Shown here one piece after another: positions 34,079 to 42,752 of a DNA stretch of 64,000 nt. A program made the position numbers and the translations under genes. The DNA comes from CAZAMP01 sp964486455 (lineage in GTDB: Bacteria; Eisenbacteria; RBG-16-71-46; CAZAMP01). Position 1 is the first letter of the stretch. Each line of letters starts with the position of its first letter. The notes under the pieces were generated by a model that was not told the DNA's origin, ran no database searches, and saw only the letters and a list, made by a program, of their open reading frames with translations. The stretch spans positions 1 through 64,000 of the forward strand of contig CAZAMP010000025.1 of assembly GCA_964486455.1 (NCBI GenBank), in the 5' to 3' direction.

Positions 34079-35193
34079 GTTTGTGCCTCGACTTTCTCAC
34101 TGCTGTCGTGCTTCATGTAGATCGTCCGCGTGGGGAACGCCACCTCGAGACCATGGTCCTCCAGGAGCCGCATGATCCTCAGATTGACGTCCTGCCTCGC
34201 ATCGAGGTAGTCCGCCCACACGGTCGTTTTGGTGAAATAGTAGATGAAGATATCCAGGGAGCTTGCCCCGTAATCAGTGAAGTTCACGAGGAAGAAGCCT
34301 TGATGGACCGCGGGATGCATCTTGAGCAGCTCGCGGATCCCTTCCACCGCTTTCTCCATCTGGTCCGCTTTCGTGTCGTACGTGACGCCGACCGTCATCT
34401 TCACGCGCCGGATCGGCATGCGCGACCAGTTGTTCACGACGGAGTTCGCCAGGACGCTGTTCGGGATCGATATGACGGTCTTTCCGAACGTGCGTATGCG
34501 CGTCGAGCGAATGCCGATCTCCTCGACGACACCCTCGAAGTCGTCACCTTCGATCCAGTCCCCGATCGCAAACGGGCGATCGAGGAGGATCGTCACCGAT
34601 CCGAAGAAGTTCGAAAGCGTGTCCTGCGCGGCGAGCGCCAGCGCGAGCCCGCCGATCCCGAGACCCGCGAGCAGGCTTCCCACCGAGTAGCCCATGTTCT
34701 GAATGATGAGGACAAAGACGATCACGCCCACGAAGAGCTTCATCGACTTCCGGACGATGGGTATGAGCTGGTCGTCGAGCTTCGAGTCCGTCTTGCCGGC
34801 GAGGGTCATCATGTATTCCGCGAGCACGTCGATCAGACGCATGAAGAGCCAGGCGATGTCGACGGTCACGAGGACCTTCAGGAGCGTATAGCAGAATCGA
34901 CGAACGTTCGTCGGTTCCGTCGGAAGCTGCAGGATGACGATCGCCGCGAACAGACCGATGATGATGAGCCCGAAGCCGACGGGCTTCTCCATGGCCTCGA
35001 GTAGCTTGTCGTCCAGCTCCGTGGCGGTTCGCTGCGTGAGTCGCCTGAACCAAACCGCCAGCACGGAATGCAGGATCTTCCTCAGCGCGACCGCGACGAG
35101 GATCGCCAGAAACGCCAGCGCAAGCCGATCCAGCGGGATACCGACGACGGAGTGCTCGTTCAGGAATGATGCGGCGTCAGATATTGATCCCAT
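34075..35193 (-). CDS. MscS-family mechanosensitive ion channel
   Basis: 372 aa starting at the ATG at 35193, which has GGGGAGG five bases upstream (the GTG at 35205 is inside that site). Four hydrophobic segments precede the MscS pore and beta domain: GSLLAGLGIGGLALALAAQDTL is the pore-lining TM3 region, followed by FGSVTILLDRPFAIGDWI and SIPNSVLANSVVNNWSR. It releases solutes on membrane tension. Translationally coupled to the aminotransferase gene. Confidence 0.93.
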   Translation of the reverse strand: MGSISDAASFLNEHSVVGIPLDRLALAFLAILVAVALRKILHSVLAVWFRRLTQRTATELDDKLLEAMEKPVGFGLIIIGLFAAIVILQLPTEPTNVRRFCYTLLKVLVTVDIAWLFMRLIDVLAEYMMTLAGKTDSKLDDQLIPIVRKSMKLFVGVIVFVLIIQNMGYSVGSLLAGLGIGGLALALAAQDTLSNFFGSVTILLDRPFAIGDWIEGDDFEGVVEEIGIRSTRIRTFGKTVISIPNSVLANSVVNNWSRMPIRRVKMTVGVTYDTKADQMEKAVEGIRELLKMHPAVHQGFFLVNFTDYGASSLDIFIYYFTKTTVWADYLDARQDVNLRIMRLLEDHGLEVAFPTRTIYMKHDSSEKVEAQT

Positions 35194-35316
35194 GGTCCTC
35201 CCCACCCATTACCCCGGACTTGAGCGGTAGATCGTCTCTGGAACGGGCGGAGGGGTCAAGCCGAATTTGGGCCCGGAATCGAGTAATCCAACCCGAATCG
35301 AGGCGGCATTGGGGAA

Positions 35317-37089
35317 TCAGCCCGATCTGACGAGAAAATCGATGCGTTCCCGCGCCTGCGCCGCCGCATCGGAATCGGGGGCGAGAAAGAGGATCCGGTG
35401 GTAGGCGTCGAGTGCTCTCTGGGAGCGCCCAACCCCTTCCAGGAGCTTCGCTTCGAGATAGGCCTTTCCCGCCTGCTCCTCCAGCCGGCGGCGCATCGGA
35501 TCGGCGTAAGAGCTTGCAGGATAGCGCTCGAGAAACGCCGCGGGCTCCTCCATCGATTCGAGCGACACGATGAGCGAATCCATCTGGGCCGATGCCTCGG
35601 CCATCAGAACGTCGGGGATCGGGCTTTCGAGCACCGACTGCATGACGCACGGATCCTTGAGCCGCGGCACGACCGCCGACAGCGTGCTCTCGGCTTTCGC
35701 AGGCCACGGCTCTTCGGGGTGGTCGCGGCGGAGCCGGAGCGAACTCTTCGCCGCCAGCTCCCATCTACCGGAGCGACGGTAGTTCTCCGAGAGCAAGTAA
35801 AGCACTCCAGGGAATTGGGGATCGTCGGGGAAGTTCACGATGAACCCTTCGAGCACGCTCGTCGCCTGAAGCTCCTTCTCGAACTCCTCCCCGTAGCGTT
35901 CGCGGATCCGCCCGCGGTCGCGGTCGAGGCTGTCACGCTCGACCGACATCGCTTCGGCCAGCTCGCCGTTCGGATCGATCCGCCTGGCGCGCGTGATGAG
36001 CGAATCGTAGTCGGCGATGATCGGCCAGAGTTCCCGCTCGAGCTCACGCCGGGTCACGTCGCGACTCGTGCGGAAGCGGAGCAGCTCGTGGCCGGCTTCA
36101 AGCGCGGTCATGCCCCTCGGCTCGGCCCGAAGCGCCATCTCGTAGAGAAACGACGCCTCGTCGTCTTCATCGCGGAGAGAGGCGATACGAAACAGCTCGG
36201 CCTGAACCGCGCGGCGAAACGCGTACACGGGCGGCGGCTCGGTGGCGGGCTGAATACTCCTTCCCTGCGCGGCGGCCCGCGGCGCGCGCTCCTTGAAGAA
36301 CGGGTGTGTGAGCCAGAAGCCGTAGGTGGCGTCTTCATGCACGCGTTCGCGCAGCTTGTCGAGTAAGTCCGCGGTGGAGCCGGACGGATAGCCCACCTTC
36401 GTCGAAAGGCGCACGCCCGTCTCATCGGCTTCGTACTCGAGGCCTCGTCCGTACTTTCGTTCGAGAAGCGTCCGGAACAGTCCACCGAAGAGCGGCACCC
36501 CCTCGATGAGCGCGTCCCGCCCGGTACTTCCGCGCGTCACTTGATCGCCCATGACCTCGTAGCGCGGTCCGCTCGCGGCCACGTCATCGGCCGCTAGAAA
36601 GACGCCGACGAGCAACGCGAGCTGGGCGAGCGAGAGAACGCTCGACAATCGTTGTGATCGCGAGAAGTGATTGTGGATGACGTGACCGACCTCGTGTCCG
36701 AGAAGGGCCGCGAGCTCGCCGTCGGTGAGGTTCAGCTCCATCATTCCGCGCGTCACGAAGATGAACCCGCCGGGGAGCGCGAACGCGTTCGGGTCGGGCA
36801 TGTCGATCACGTGGAACGTGAAGAGAGCGGGACGCGGAACCATGGAGGCCACTCGGTAGCCGATGTCGTTCACTCGGCGACGGAGGGAATCCACATCCAC
36901 GAATCCGATGTGTTCGCCGACTTCCATGGTGATGCGTAGCCCCAGGTCGAAGTCGCTCCGGGGAATGTGTTGGGCGTGTTCGTCGTCCTCGTGGACACCG
37001 AGCCGGTGGACCGGCGGCGCTACGGCGCAGGAAACGCCGATCACGAGCAGGACCGAAACGAGGCCGACGCGAACAGCGAGTCGTCGCAT
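35317..37089 (-). CDS. M48-family metalloprotease with TPR-like C-terminal region
   Basis: 590 aa from the ATG at 37089 (GGAG upstream). A signal sequence with a possible weak lipobox (IGVSC) leads to an M48 Zn-peptidase domain: HEVGH (H132, E133, H136), NAFALPGGFIFVTRGMM before it and the third ligand Glu in LEYEADETGVRL. Residues 290-590 are helical repeats of TPR/outer-membrane-assembly type (YLLSENYRRSGRWELAAKSSL, RALDAYHRILFLAPDSDAA). BepA in E. coli has the same M48-TPR layout and edits outer-membrane proteins; similar periplasmic quality control is likely here. Confidence 0.88.
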   Translation of the reverse strand: MRRLAVRVGLVSVLLVIGVSCAVAPPVHRLGVHEDDEHAQHIPRSDFDLGLRITMEVGEHIGFVDVDSLRRRVNDIGYRVASMVPRPALFTFHVIDMPDPNAFALPGGFIFVTRGMMELNLTDGELAALLGHEVGHVIHNHFSRSQRLSSVLSLAQLALLVGVFLAADDVAASGPRYEVMGDQVTRGSTGRDALIEGVPLFGGLFRTLLERKYGRGLEYEADETGVRLSTKVGYPSGSTADLLDKLRERVHEDATYGFWLTHPFFKERAPRAAAQGRSIQPATEPPPVYAFRRAVQAELFRIASLRDEDDEASFLYEMALRAEPRGMTALEAGHELLRFRTSRDVTRRELERELWPIIADYDSLITRARRIDPNGELAEAMSVERDSLDRDRGRIRERYGEEFEKELQATSVLEGFIVNFPDDPQFPGVLYLLSENYRRSGRWELAAKSSLRLRRDHPEEPWPAKAESTLSAVVPRLKDPCVMQSVLESPIPDVLMAEASAQMDSLIVSLESMEEPAAFLERYPASSYADPMRRRLEEQAGKAYLEAKLLEGVGRSQRALDAYHRILFLAPDSDAAAQARERIDFLVRSG

Positions 37090-37176
37090 TGAAGGTGATC
37101 TCCACATCCGGTCCGGACGCTATCCCAGACCCACCACCAAGACAAGACCTTCCATGGCAGTAACCCGTTTGACGGG

Positions 37177-39075
37177 CTAGGGTTCCGTCTGATCGATCCG
37201 GCGGGCCAGGTCCGCCAACGAGCGGGCGGACGGGTTCTCCGAGAGACCGGTCCGAACCGCGTCGCGGGCCCCGGTGGGGTTCCCCAACGCCAGGCGCGCG
37301 CGGACCAGATTCTCCCACGCCAGCACGTAGTGGACGTCCGCCTCTACCGCCCTCAGCCACAGGCGTTCGGCCCGCTCGATTTGCCCCGCACCCGCGAGGA
37401 GCGTGGCCAGGTCGTTCAGCATTCGGGCGTTGTCCGGCACACGGCCTGACGTCGCCTCTACCAAGCTCAGGGCGAGATCCGTTCGCCCGACCGCGAAGAG
37501 GTAGGCGGCATGATGAAAACTCACGGCGGCTAGCGTCCCCCGCTCGAAGTAGCCGAGCTTCGCCGACGCGCGATGGCGGAGCGCGTTGTCCCGCCAGCGC
37601 GGAGGCGCAGCTTCCGGCGGGCCGTATCTAAACGCAAGGCCGTTGGGAGTGCACGCGCCCGGATCGAAGGGCGGCTTGGGCAACGTCACGAAGATGGGTC
37701 GCTCCCGTCGCTCAACGACACGCGTGGCAGACTCGGCTGGACGCCCGTAAGCATCCGCCGAATCCGGCGCCCCGATCACGCGGAGCGATACGTCGGTCCG
37801 CATCCTCTCGACCGCTTGAAGGTAGATGAGCGGGAACGCCTCGTGATCAGCGCTCACGAACAGAACCGCGTCCGCCGGGAGCGGGGCCAGGAGCGCGCGC
37901 CCGTAGTCGCCGGCGATGTAGTTGTCAGACTTGTCGCAGACCGGCCTCACGACGATGAAGAGCCATACCGCCCACGCTGCAACCGCGACCCCCGTGATAC
38001 CCGCGATACGAGCGGCGAGGGATTGTAGTCCCTGTGCCGCGAGTAGTAGCAGGAACGAAAACGACGGAAGGAGAAAGACCTCCGACTCGATGAGTTGTTC
38101 ACCTCGGAGTAGTCCCGAAAGAACAACCGCAGAGACGGGGCCCGCGAGCAACAGCCATGCGATGAGCGTTTGTGTCACGTGATCGCGCCGGAGCCGAATG
38201 ATCGCCACGGCCGCAAGCCCCCACGCGACCCCCGATGCGACGTGCGTCGAGGCCGAGATCCACTTCGCCAATTGCTGTAAGACGACATCCACTCCGGGCC
38301 AACGAAACCCGCCGTACTGGCCGCGTGTGATGTGCGCGAGAAGGCGCTCGAGGTCGGCGGGATGTCCCCAATCCAGCGGCGGCGACGTTGCTGAACGAAT
38401 GGGGAGATAGAGCAGCGGAGTCATGCCGAGAAGGACCCATCCGATCGTTCGCACCCACCCGCTCGGTCGAACCCCCTCCGCCAGAGATCGGCGAAGCCGT
38501 CCCCATACCACGGGTAAAAGCAGTGCGAGGTTTCCGCCGTGCGAGATGAGCGAGAGCCCGGACACGTAGGCCAGAAGCGACTTCCGGTCCGAACGAAGGT
38601 GCAGCAAAGCAAGCCACAACACGATGACGAGATTGAGACTGTAGACCTCGGCAACGACCGATTGCCCCCAGAGGGTCGGCCCGAGACCATGGACGAGCGT
38701 GAGCGGGGCCCCGATCCACAACCGGAGTCCGCACGGCCCCACCGCCAGACGAAAGAAAATCCATGAGGCCAACGCGGAGAAGAACGCCACGCCGAGATTT
38801 ACACCGACCGCGGGTGACCCGAACGGAAGCCACGAGAAGGGGTGAAGGCACAAGCACCAGAGCGGGTAACCGGGTGGATGAGGAACACCGAGCGTCGCGG
38901 CGGCGGTGATCAGCTCACCGCTGTCTCCGATCGATATCGACGGCGACAGGGTCGTGAGATAGACACAGAAGATGATGGCGAAGAGCGCGAAGCCGGTGAG
39001 TTTCTCGGCAGTGGCCGTCACATCTTGCTCGCGGAACTCGGACGCCGCCCCCGTCCCGCGAGCTGCTCGATCCAT
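37177..39075 (-). CDS. DUF2723 multi-pass membrane protein with C-terminal TPR
   Basis: 632 aa. About ten membrane helices follow the DUF2723 signature (TTLSPSISIGDSGELITAA, then GVPHPPGYPLW), which resembles the Asp/Glu-bearing first loop of GT-C glycosyltransferases such as protein O-mannosyltransferases. Residues 520-620 are soluble TPR-like repeats (LNDLATLLAGAGQIERAERLWLRAV). It probably uses a lipid-linked sugar at the outer face of the inner membrane, but no substrate is known. GGGAGG precedes the ATG, which sits 58 bases inside the carboxypeptidase gene. Confidence 0.82.
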   Translation of the reverse strand: MDRAARGTGAASEFREQDVTATAEKLTGFALFAIIFCVYLTTLSPSISIGDSGELITAAATLGVPHPPGYPLWCLCLHPFSWLPFGSPAVGVNLGVAFFSALASWIFFRLAVGPCGLRLWIGAPLTLVHGLGPTLWGQSVVAEVYSLNLVIVLWLALLHLRSDRKSLLAYVSGLSLISHGGNLALLLPVVWGRLRRSLAEGVRPSGWVRTIGWVLLGMTPLLYLPIRSATSPPLDWGHPADLERLLAHITRGQYGGFRWPGVDVVLQQLAKWISASTHVASGVAWGLAAVAIIRLRRDHVTQTLIAWLLLAGPVSAVVLSGLLRGEQLIESEVFLLPSFSFLLLLAAQGLQSLAARIAGITGVAVAAWAVWLFIVVRPVCDKSDNYIAGDYGRALLAPLPADAVLFVSADHEAFPLIYLQAVERMRTDVSLRVIGAPDSADAYGRPAESATRVVERRERPIFVTLPKPPFDPGACTPNGLAFRYGPPEAAPPRWRDNALRHRASAKLGYFERGTLAAVSFHHAAYLFAVGRTDLALSLVEATSGRVPDNARMLNDLATLLAGAGQIERAERLWLRAVEADVHYVLAWENLVRARLALGNPTGARDAVRTGLSENPSARSLADLARRIDQTEP

Positions 39076-40238
39076 CTGCGAAGGCCTCCCGCGGGCTTGG
39101 CCTCATCGATCGAGATCGCGGGCACGCGACCGAGACACCAGCCGTCGACATGGACGAACAGATTTCCGATCTCCTGTCCGACCCTTATTGGCGCGACGAG
39201 GTCTTCGGTGAGCGCCAGCGTCACGGCGGGATCGGCGGGGTGGTCGATCTCCGACCAGATGAAGAGCCCGGCACCCGAGGCGATGCGGATCTCTTCCGAA
39301 TCCTCCGCGTCCATGACCGATCGTGTCGCAACGATGTCTCCGACATCGAGGACGGGTAGCTTCTCGAAGCGCCCGAAACCGTAGTCGAGAAGCGCGCGCG
39401 CCAAGCGAAATCGCTCGTCGCTCGAGGGTGCGCCGAGGATGGAGCAAACGAGCCGCCGGCCGTCCCGCTTCGCCGTCGCGATGAGACACCAGCGGGCGCG
39501 CTGTGTGAAGCCGGTCTTGAGCCCGTCCACGCCTTCGATCTTCCCCAGCATTTCGTTTGCGTTGACGATGATCAGGTCGCGATCGTTGACGGGCGTTCGC
39601 TCGGTTGCGCACCACTCCATGAGTCGCTGATGGCGAACCGCCTCGCAACCGAGAACGGCGAGATCCATGGCGCTCGCCCGATCTCCCTGCTGTCCCCAGC
39701 TTGCCGGAAGCCCGTGGGGGGTCCGAAAACGCGTCTCGGTCAGGCCGAGGTCTTTCGCGCGTGCGTTCATCATCGTGACCGATCGCTCGTAGCTGCCGAA
39801 GAGGCCCTCCGCCAGGGCGACCGCCGCGTCGTTCGCCGAGTGCACGGCGACGTAGAGCGCGAGCTCGTCGAGCGTCCGGACGTCTCCTTCGGCGAGATAG
39901 AGCTGTTGCCCTCCCGTGTCGTCCGCGCGGCGTGAAATGACCACGGGATCGTCGGGGTCCCGGCGACCCGACTTGAACTCCTCCGCCGCAAGAAGAAGCA
40001 GCATGAGCTTCACGGTCGACGCCGGAGGCTGGGCGGCTCTCGGGAGGTGCGTGTAGAGCGGTTGGCCGGTCTCGGCATCCAGGAGCACGGCCCCACGAAC
40101 CGAGCGGCAAAGCCGATCAACGTGATCGCGGGTGGGCGGTTCCGCGGTCTCGGCCAGGGGCGCGGAGATTGCCGTCATGGCAAGAACCGCCACCACCACC
40201 AGCACCATCGCCCTGACTTGCGCAATTCCGAAAGCCAT
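39018..40238 (-). CDS. D-alanyl-D-alanine carboxypeptidase (S11, DacA-like)
   Basis: 406 aa if the ATG at 40238 is used; longer starts reach into the divergent promoter region. A signal peptide (AMVLVVVAVLAMTAIS) precedes the S11 domain with SxxK (STVK, S74), SxN (HSAND) and KTG (GLKTGFTQRA). A C-terminal beta-rich domain follows, as in PBP5/6, and ends in a basic segment that could be an amphipathic membrane anchor. It trims peptidoglycan stem peptides in the periplasm. No good ribosome-binding site precedes the chosen ATG, so the start is uncertain. Confidence 0.9.
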   Translation of the reverse strand: MAFGIAQVRAMVLVVVAVLAMTAISAPLAETAEPPTRDHVDRLCRSVRGAVLLDAETGQPLYTHLPRAAQPPASTVKLMLLLLAAEEFKSGRRDPDDPVVISRRADDTGGQQLYLAEGDVRTLDELALYVAVHSANDAAVALAEGLFGSYERSVTMMNARAKDLGLTETRFRTPHGLPASWGQQGDRASAMDLAVLGCEAVRHQRLMEWCATERTPVNDRDLIIVNANEMLGKIEGVDGLKTGFTQRARWCLIATAKRDGRRLVCSILGAPSSDERFRLARALLDYGFGRFEKLPVLDVGDIVATRSVMDAEDSEEIRIASGAGLFIWSEIDHPADPAVTLALTEDLVAPIRVGQEIGNLFVHVDGWCLGRVPAISIDEAKPAGGLRRWIEQLAGRGRRPSSASKM

Positions 40239-40247
40239 TGCTATAGT
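40218..40247 (+). promoter_or_regulatory. Possible sigma-70 promoter for the selenoprotein operon
   Basis: TTGCGC (40218-40223) and TATAGT (40242-40247) are separated by 18 bases and point toward the selW-like gene. They lie at the start of the divergent carboxypeptidase gene. The match is fair, not strong. Confidence 0.4.
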
Positions 40248-40317
40248 TGGCAATTCGAGATTACCTGCCTGGGCCACTTTTGTGCCCCTACCCATATCGG
40301 ATATCCGAGGAGGAGAA

Positions 40318-40545
40318 ATGGACGTCTCCATCGAGTATTGCGTTCAGTGAAACTACCTTCCGAACGCCGCCAGTTTGGCGGGGGTCATTGAGAAGAAATT
40401 CGGCGTGACGCCGACGTTAATCAAATCGGGCGGAGGCGCATTCGAGGTAACGGCCAACGATGAGCTCGTCTTCTCGAAGCTGGCCGTCGGCCGTTTTCCC
40501 GAGGATGAAGAAATCATCTCCGCCTTGAGCGACCTCGAAACATAA
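40318..40545 (+). CDS. SelW-like (Rdx family) selenoprotein, Sec encoded by in-frame TGA
   Basis: 75 aa when the TGA at 40348-40350 is read as selenocysteine. Start ATG 40318 is preceded by GAGGAGGAG. Before the TGA the peptide reads MDVSIEYCVQ, giving C8-V-Q-U11, the CxxU redox motif of SelW/SelT-like proteins at its usual place after the first beta strand. After the TGA the frame stays open to TAA at 40543 and codes family features: a helix (LAGVIEKKFG), GGGAFEVTANDELVFSK, and a closing acidic helix (FPEDEEIISAL). A hairpin suited to SECIS lies 17 bases after the TGA. Rdx proteins have a thioredoxin-like fold and act in thiol redox, but their substrates are not settled. It heads a five-gene run with ApaG next. 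Confidence 0.88.
40367..40381 (+). promoter_or_regulatory. Candidate bacterial SECIS hairpin
   Basis: CCGCC (40367-40371) pairs with GGCGG (40377-40381) around the loop AGTTT. The loop lies 22-26 bases after the TGA and carries the apical G-U expected for SelB recognition. Bacterial SECIS elements sit within the coding region at this distance. The lower stem is imperfect. Confidence 0.55.
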
Positions 40546-40604
40546 CCGCATGCCGCTTGGGCGCCAAGCCTGAACTCACCCGCGTGAGTGGAGGACCGGT
40601 AGCC

Positions 40605-40994
40605 GTGGGACACTCCGACACTGCAACCAATGGGATCCGCGTCGAGGTGCGGAGCACATACGTTCCCGAGCGCTCCTCCCCCGAGGTCGGCGCGTACTTC
40701 TTCGTCTATCGAATTCGGATATCCAATGAGGGGACGTTTGCCGCGAAGCTCACCGACCGTCACTGGATCATCACCGACGCCTTCGGGATGGTGGAGGAAG
40801 TGAAGGATCCGGGCGTGGTCGGCAAGCAGCCCCGCCTCGAGCCCGGGGAAACCTTCGAGTACACGAGCGCCTGCCCGCTCGGAACGCTCACCGGCACAAT
40901 GCACGGCACGTACCGGATGGAAAGAGACGACGGAGAGACGTTCGACGCGGACATCGGCGAATTCGGCCTCGCCGTGCCGAACGTTATGAACTAG
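40605..40994 (+). CDS. apaG: ApaG domain protein
   Basis: 129 aa from the GTG at 40605, which has GGAGG ten bases upstream; a TTG at 40557 would add 16 residues with no ribosome-binding site. The ApaG fold is clear: VRSTYVPERSSP, YRIRISNEG, DRHWIITDAFG, GVVGKQPRLEPGETFEYTSACPL and MHGTYRM. The protein is a small fibronectin-III-like domain linked in enterobacteria to Co/Mg resistance; its molecular role is not clear. Confidence 0.92.
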   Translation: MGHSDTATNGIRVEVRSTYVPERSSPEVGAYFFVYRIRISNEGTFAAKLTDRHWIITDAFGMVEEVKDPGVVGKQPRLEPGETFEYTSACPLGTLTGTMHGTYRMERDDGETFDADIGEFGLAVPNVMN

Positions 40995-41002
40995 GAGAGC
41001 AT

Positions 41003-41509
41003 ATGCACAGCTGTCGCCACGATGCCTCACGCACATCAACATCGAAAGACATCTGGGTCGCCCTCAGCGTACTTCTCGCATCGGCGCTTCTCGTGTCATG
41101 CGGTGAAGAACGCACCGACTCGGAATCCCACGAAAGTGACGCCCCCTCGACCCACTCAGAACCTCCCACCTCGGGGATGGCAATCGTCGCGCTCGAGCTC
41201 GACGACGGACACAAGTGGAAGGTGGATGATCACACGCGCTCCGTCTTCGCCGAGATGAAGGAGATCTTTCTTGGAGCTGATCACCGATCATTGGGCGAGG
41301 AAGGCCTGAAGAAGACGGGGGCTGATCTGCAAGCCAAGCTCCACGAACTGATCCGAGGTTGCACGATGACCGGTGCAGCTCACGACCAATTGCACGTGTA
41401 CCTTACCGGATACATGCCCGCGGTCGCGACGCTTGCCGAGACGGGCCGGATGGAGGAAGCCATGAAGGTCGAGCACTACCTGGTGACGTTCGGCGAGTAT
41501 TTCGAATAG
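41003..41509 (+). CDS. Small lipoprotein of unknown function
   Basis: 168 aa with GGAG before the ATG and a lipobox (LLVSC) near residue 33, so it is likely anchored in a membrane. A Ser/Glu/His-rich linker follows the Cys, then a mostly helical domain (LQAKLHELIRGCTMTGAAHDQLHVYL) that contains several His and Met residues. The pattern of His/Met/Cys could bind metal, but no family is recognised. It lies 8 bases after apaG. Confidence 0.6.
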   Translation: MHSCRHDASRTSTSKDIWVALSVLLASALLVSCGEERTDSESHESDAPSTHSEPPTSGMAIVALELDDGHKWKVDDHTRSVFAEMKEIFLGADHRSLGEEGLKKTGADLQAKLHELIRGCTMTGAAHDQLHVYLTGYMPAVATLAETGRMEEAMKVEHYLVTFGEYFE

Positions 41510-41558
41510 TGCACCACGTGACCATAGCGAGTCGCCTACCGCTAGGAGGAGAGAACGA

Positions 41559-42005
41559 GTGCTGGTACCAACGGCGTCCACCGCGAAGGCGTTCATTGAG
41601 ATCGAAGGCGACGACCAGTTCTTGTTCGCTCGTAAGAACGCTCCCGGAAAGAAGAAGCACGGCAGGCTGGAAATGCTCGGAGGGCGGATCGAGCAAGACG
41701 AGGAGCCGTGGCAAACGCTTCGCCGCGAGCTTCGGGAAGAGGAAACAAGCGAAGCACTGGCCAGCCTCGTCGAGGACGAACAGCCGTTTGATGAAGTCAT
41801 CGTCGAAGGCGTCTCACACTACATCTTCTCACTCTCGCTACCTCCGACAATCGTGGACAAGCTTTCCTACAACAGCCACGCCAGTCTCGGGTTCGTCCGG
41901 GTGTCCAGAGAGGACGTCTTCAACCGGGAGCATCTCGGCGGCTTCACGAAGAAGACCCGAAAGCTCTGGCGGGCGTGGGACTGCTGGCGGGATCTGGCCG
42001 ACTAG
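41559..42005 (+). CDS. Nudix hydrolase
   Basis: 148 aa from GTG with GGAGGAG upstream. The Nudix box is GGRIEQDEEPWQTLRRELREEETSE, matching GX5EX7REUXEE with its metal-binding glutamates. Flanks such as LFARKNAPGKKKHGRLEMLG are typical for small housecleaning Nudix enzymes that hydrolyse NDP-X compounds; the substrate is unknown. Its TAG stop shares a base with the GTG start of the following kinase gene. Confidence 0.88.
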   Translation: MLVPTASTAKAFIEIEGDDQFLFARKNAPGKKKHGRLEMLGGRIEQDEEPWQTLRRELREEETSEALASLVEDEQPFDEVIVEGVSHYIFSLSLPPTIVDKLSYNSHASLGFVRVSREDVFNREHLGGFTKKTRKLWRAWDCWRDLAD

Positions 42006-42592
42006 TGACCGAGATCCTCGAACGCATACTCGCTCTTCCCACTGACGGCCTCGTGATCGTCGTCGCGATCGACGGTCGTGGCGGCGCGGGAAAGACCACG
42101 CTCGCCGCCAACGTCGCCCGAGAACTCGAGGATTCCGGGCGTCGCGTGAGTGTGGTCCACTACGATGACTTCTACCTGCCGAGCGCGCGCCGGCAACCGG
42201 GCGTGGGTGCGGAGAAATCGATCTGGGGCGACTTCGACTGGGAACGCCTGCGGGACGAGGTTCTCGTTCCGTTCCGCTTGGCGCGGCAGGCACGCTACGC
42301 GCGATACGATTGGGTCAGCGACAGACTCGAGGAGACTCACGAAGTCCCACCCGGTGGGGTGCTCATCGTGGAGGGCGTCTCCTGCAGCCACCGAGGGCTC
42401 TTCGATCTCTATGACCTTCGGATCTGGGTGGACGCCCCTCGCAAGACGCGACTGCGGCGGGGAGTCGATCGCGACGGTGAAGCATTCCGTGACCTGTGGG
42501 AGAACGACTGGATGCCCGCCGAAGACCGGTACATTCGCGAGCATAGGCCGGACCTAACAGCAGACATCGTCGTGAACGGTGCGGACAGCTAG
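42005..42592 (+). CDS. Uridine kinase-like P-loop kinase
   Basis: 195 aa. The GTG at 42005 overlaps the Nudix stop; the upstream GTG in frame at 41975 lies inside the Nudix gene. Walker A is AIDGRGGAGKTTLA, the YDDFYLP motif is the substrate/Mg segment of uridine kinase-like enzymes, and VLIVEGVSC is the Walker B-like strand. It is close to small (d)NMP/nucleoside kinases of unknown substrate. Coupled to Nudix, it may serve nucleotide salvage. Confidence 0.82.
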   Translation: MTEILERILALPTDGLVIVVAIDGRGGAGKTTLAANVARELEDSGRRVSVVHYDDFYLPSARRQPGVGAEKSIWGDFDWERLRDEVLVPFRLARQARYARYDWVSDRLEETHEVPPGGVLIVEGVSCSHRGLFDLYDLRIWVDAPRKTRLRRGVDRDGEAFRDLWENDWMPAEDRYIREHRPDLTADIVVNGADS

Positions 42593-42752
42593 TCATCCGC
42601 TGCGGGCGATGTGATTTCACATGAGGCCGCGGCGGACGCCACGCGGCTATCTCCCATCGTGAAATGGGTCGAGTTGTCTCACTGGCTCAGGGCTAACGGC
42701 AAGGATGAAGCGGATTGAATCGGCGCCGCGCCGACAGGCTGTCGCAGACGGT
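42593..42752. other. Convergent intergenic gap
   Basis: 160 bases between the P-loop kinase gene and the end of the ATP synthase operon. It holds a short palindrome (ATGTGA-TT-TCACAT, 42609-42622) but no strong terminator with a T-run in either direction. Confidence 0.4.

Noticed and set aside
42609..42622. ATGTGA-TT-TCACAT palindrome resembling a CRP/FNR site
   Set aside because: The half-sites are 2 bases apart rather than 6, and the site lies between two convergent gene ends where no promoter is expected.
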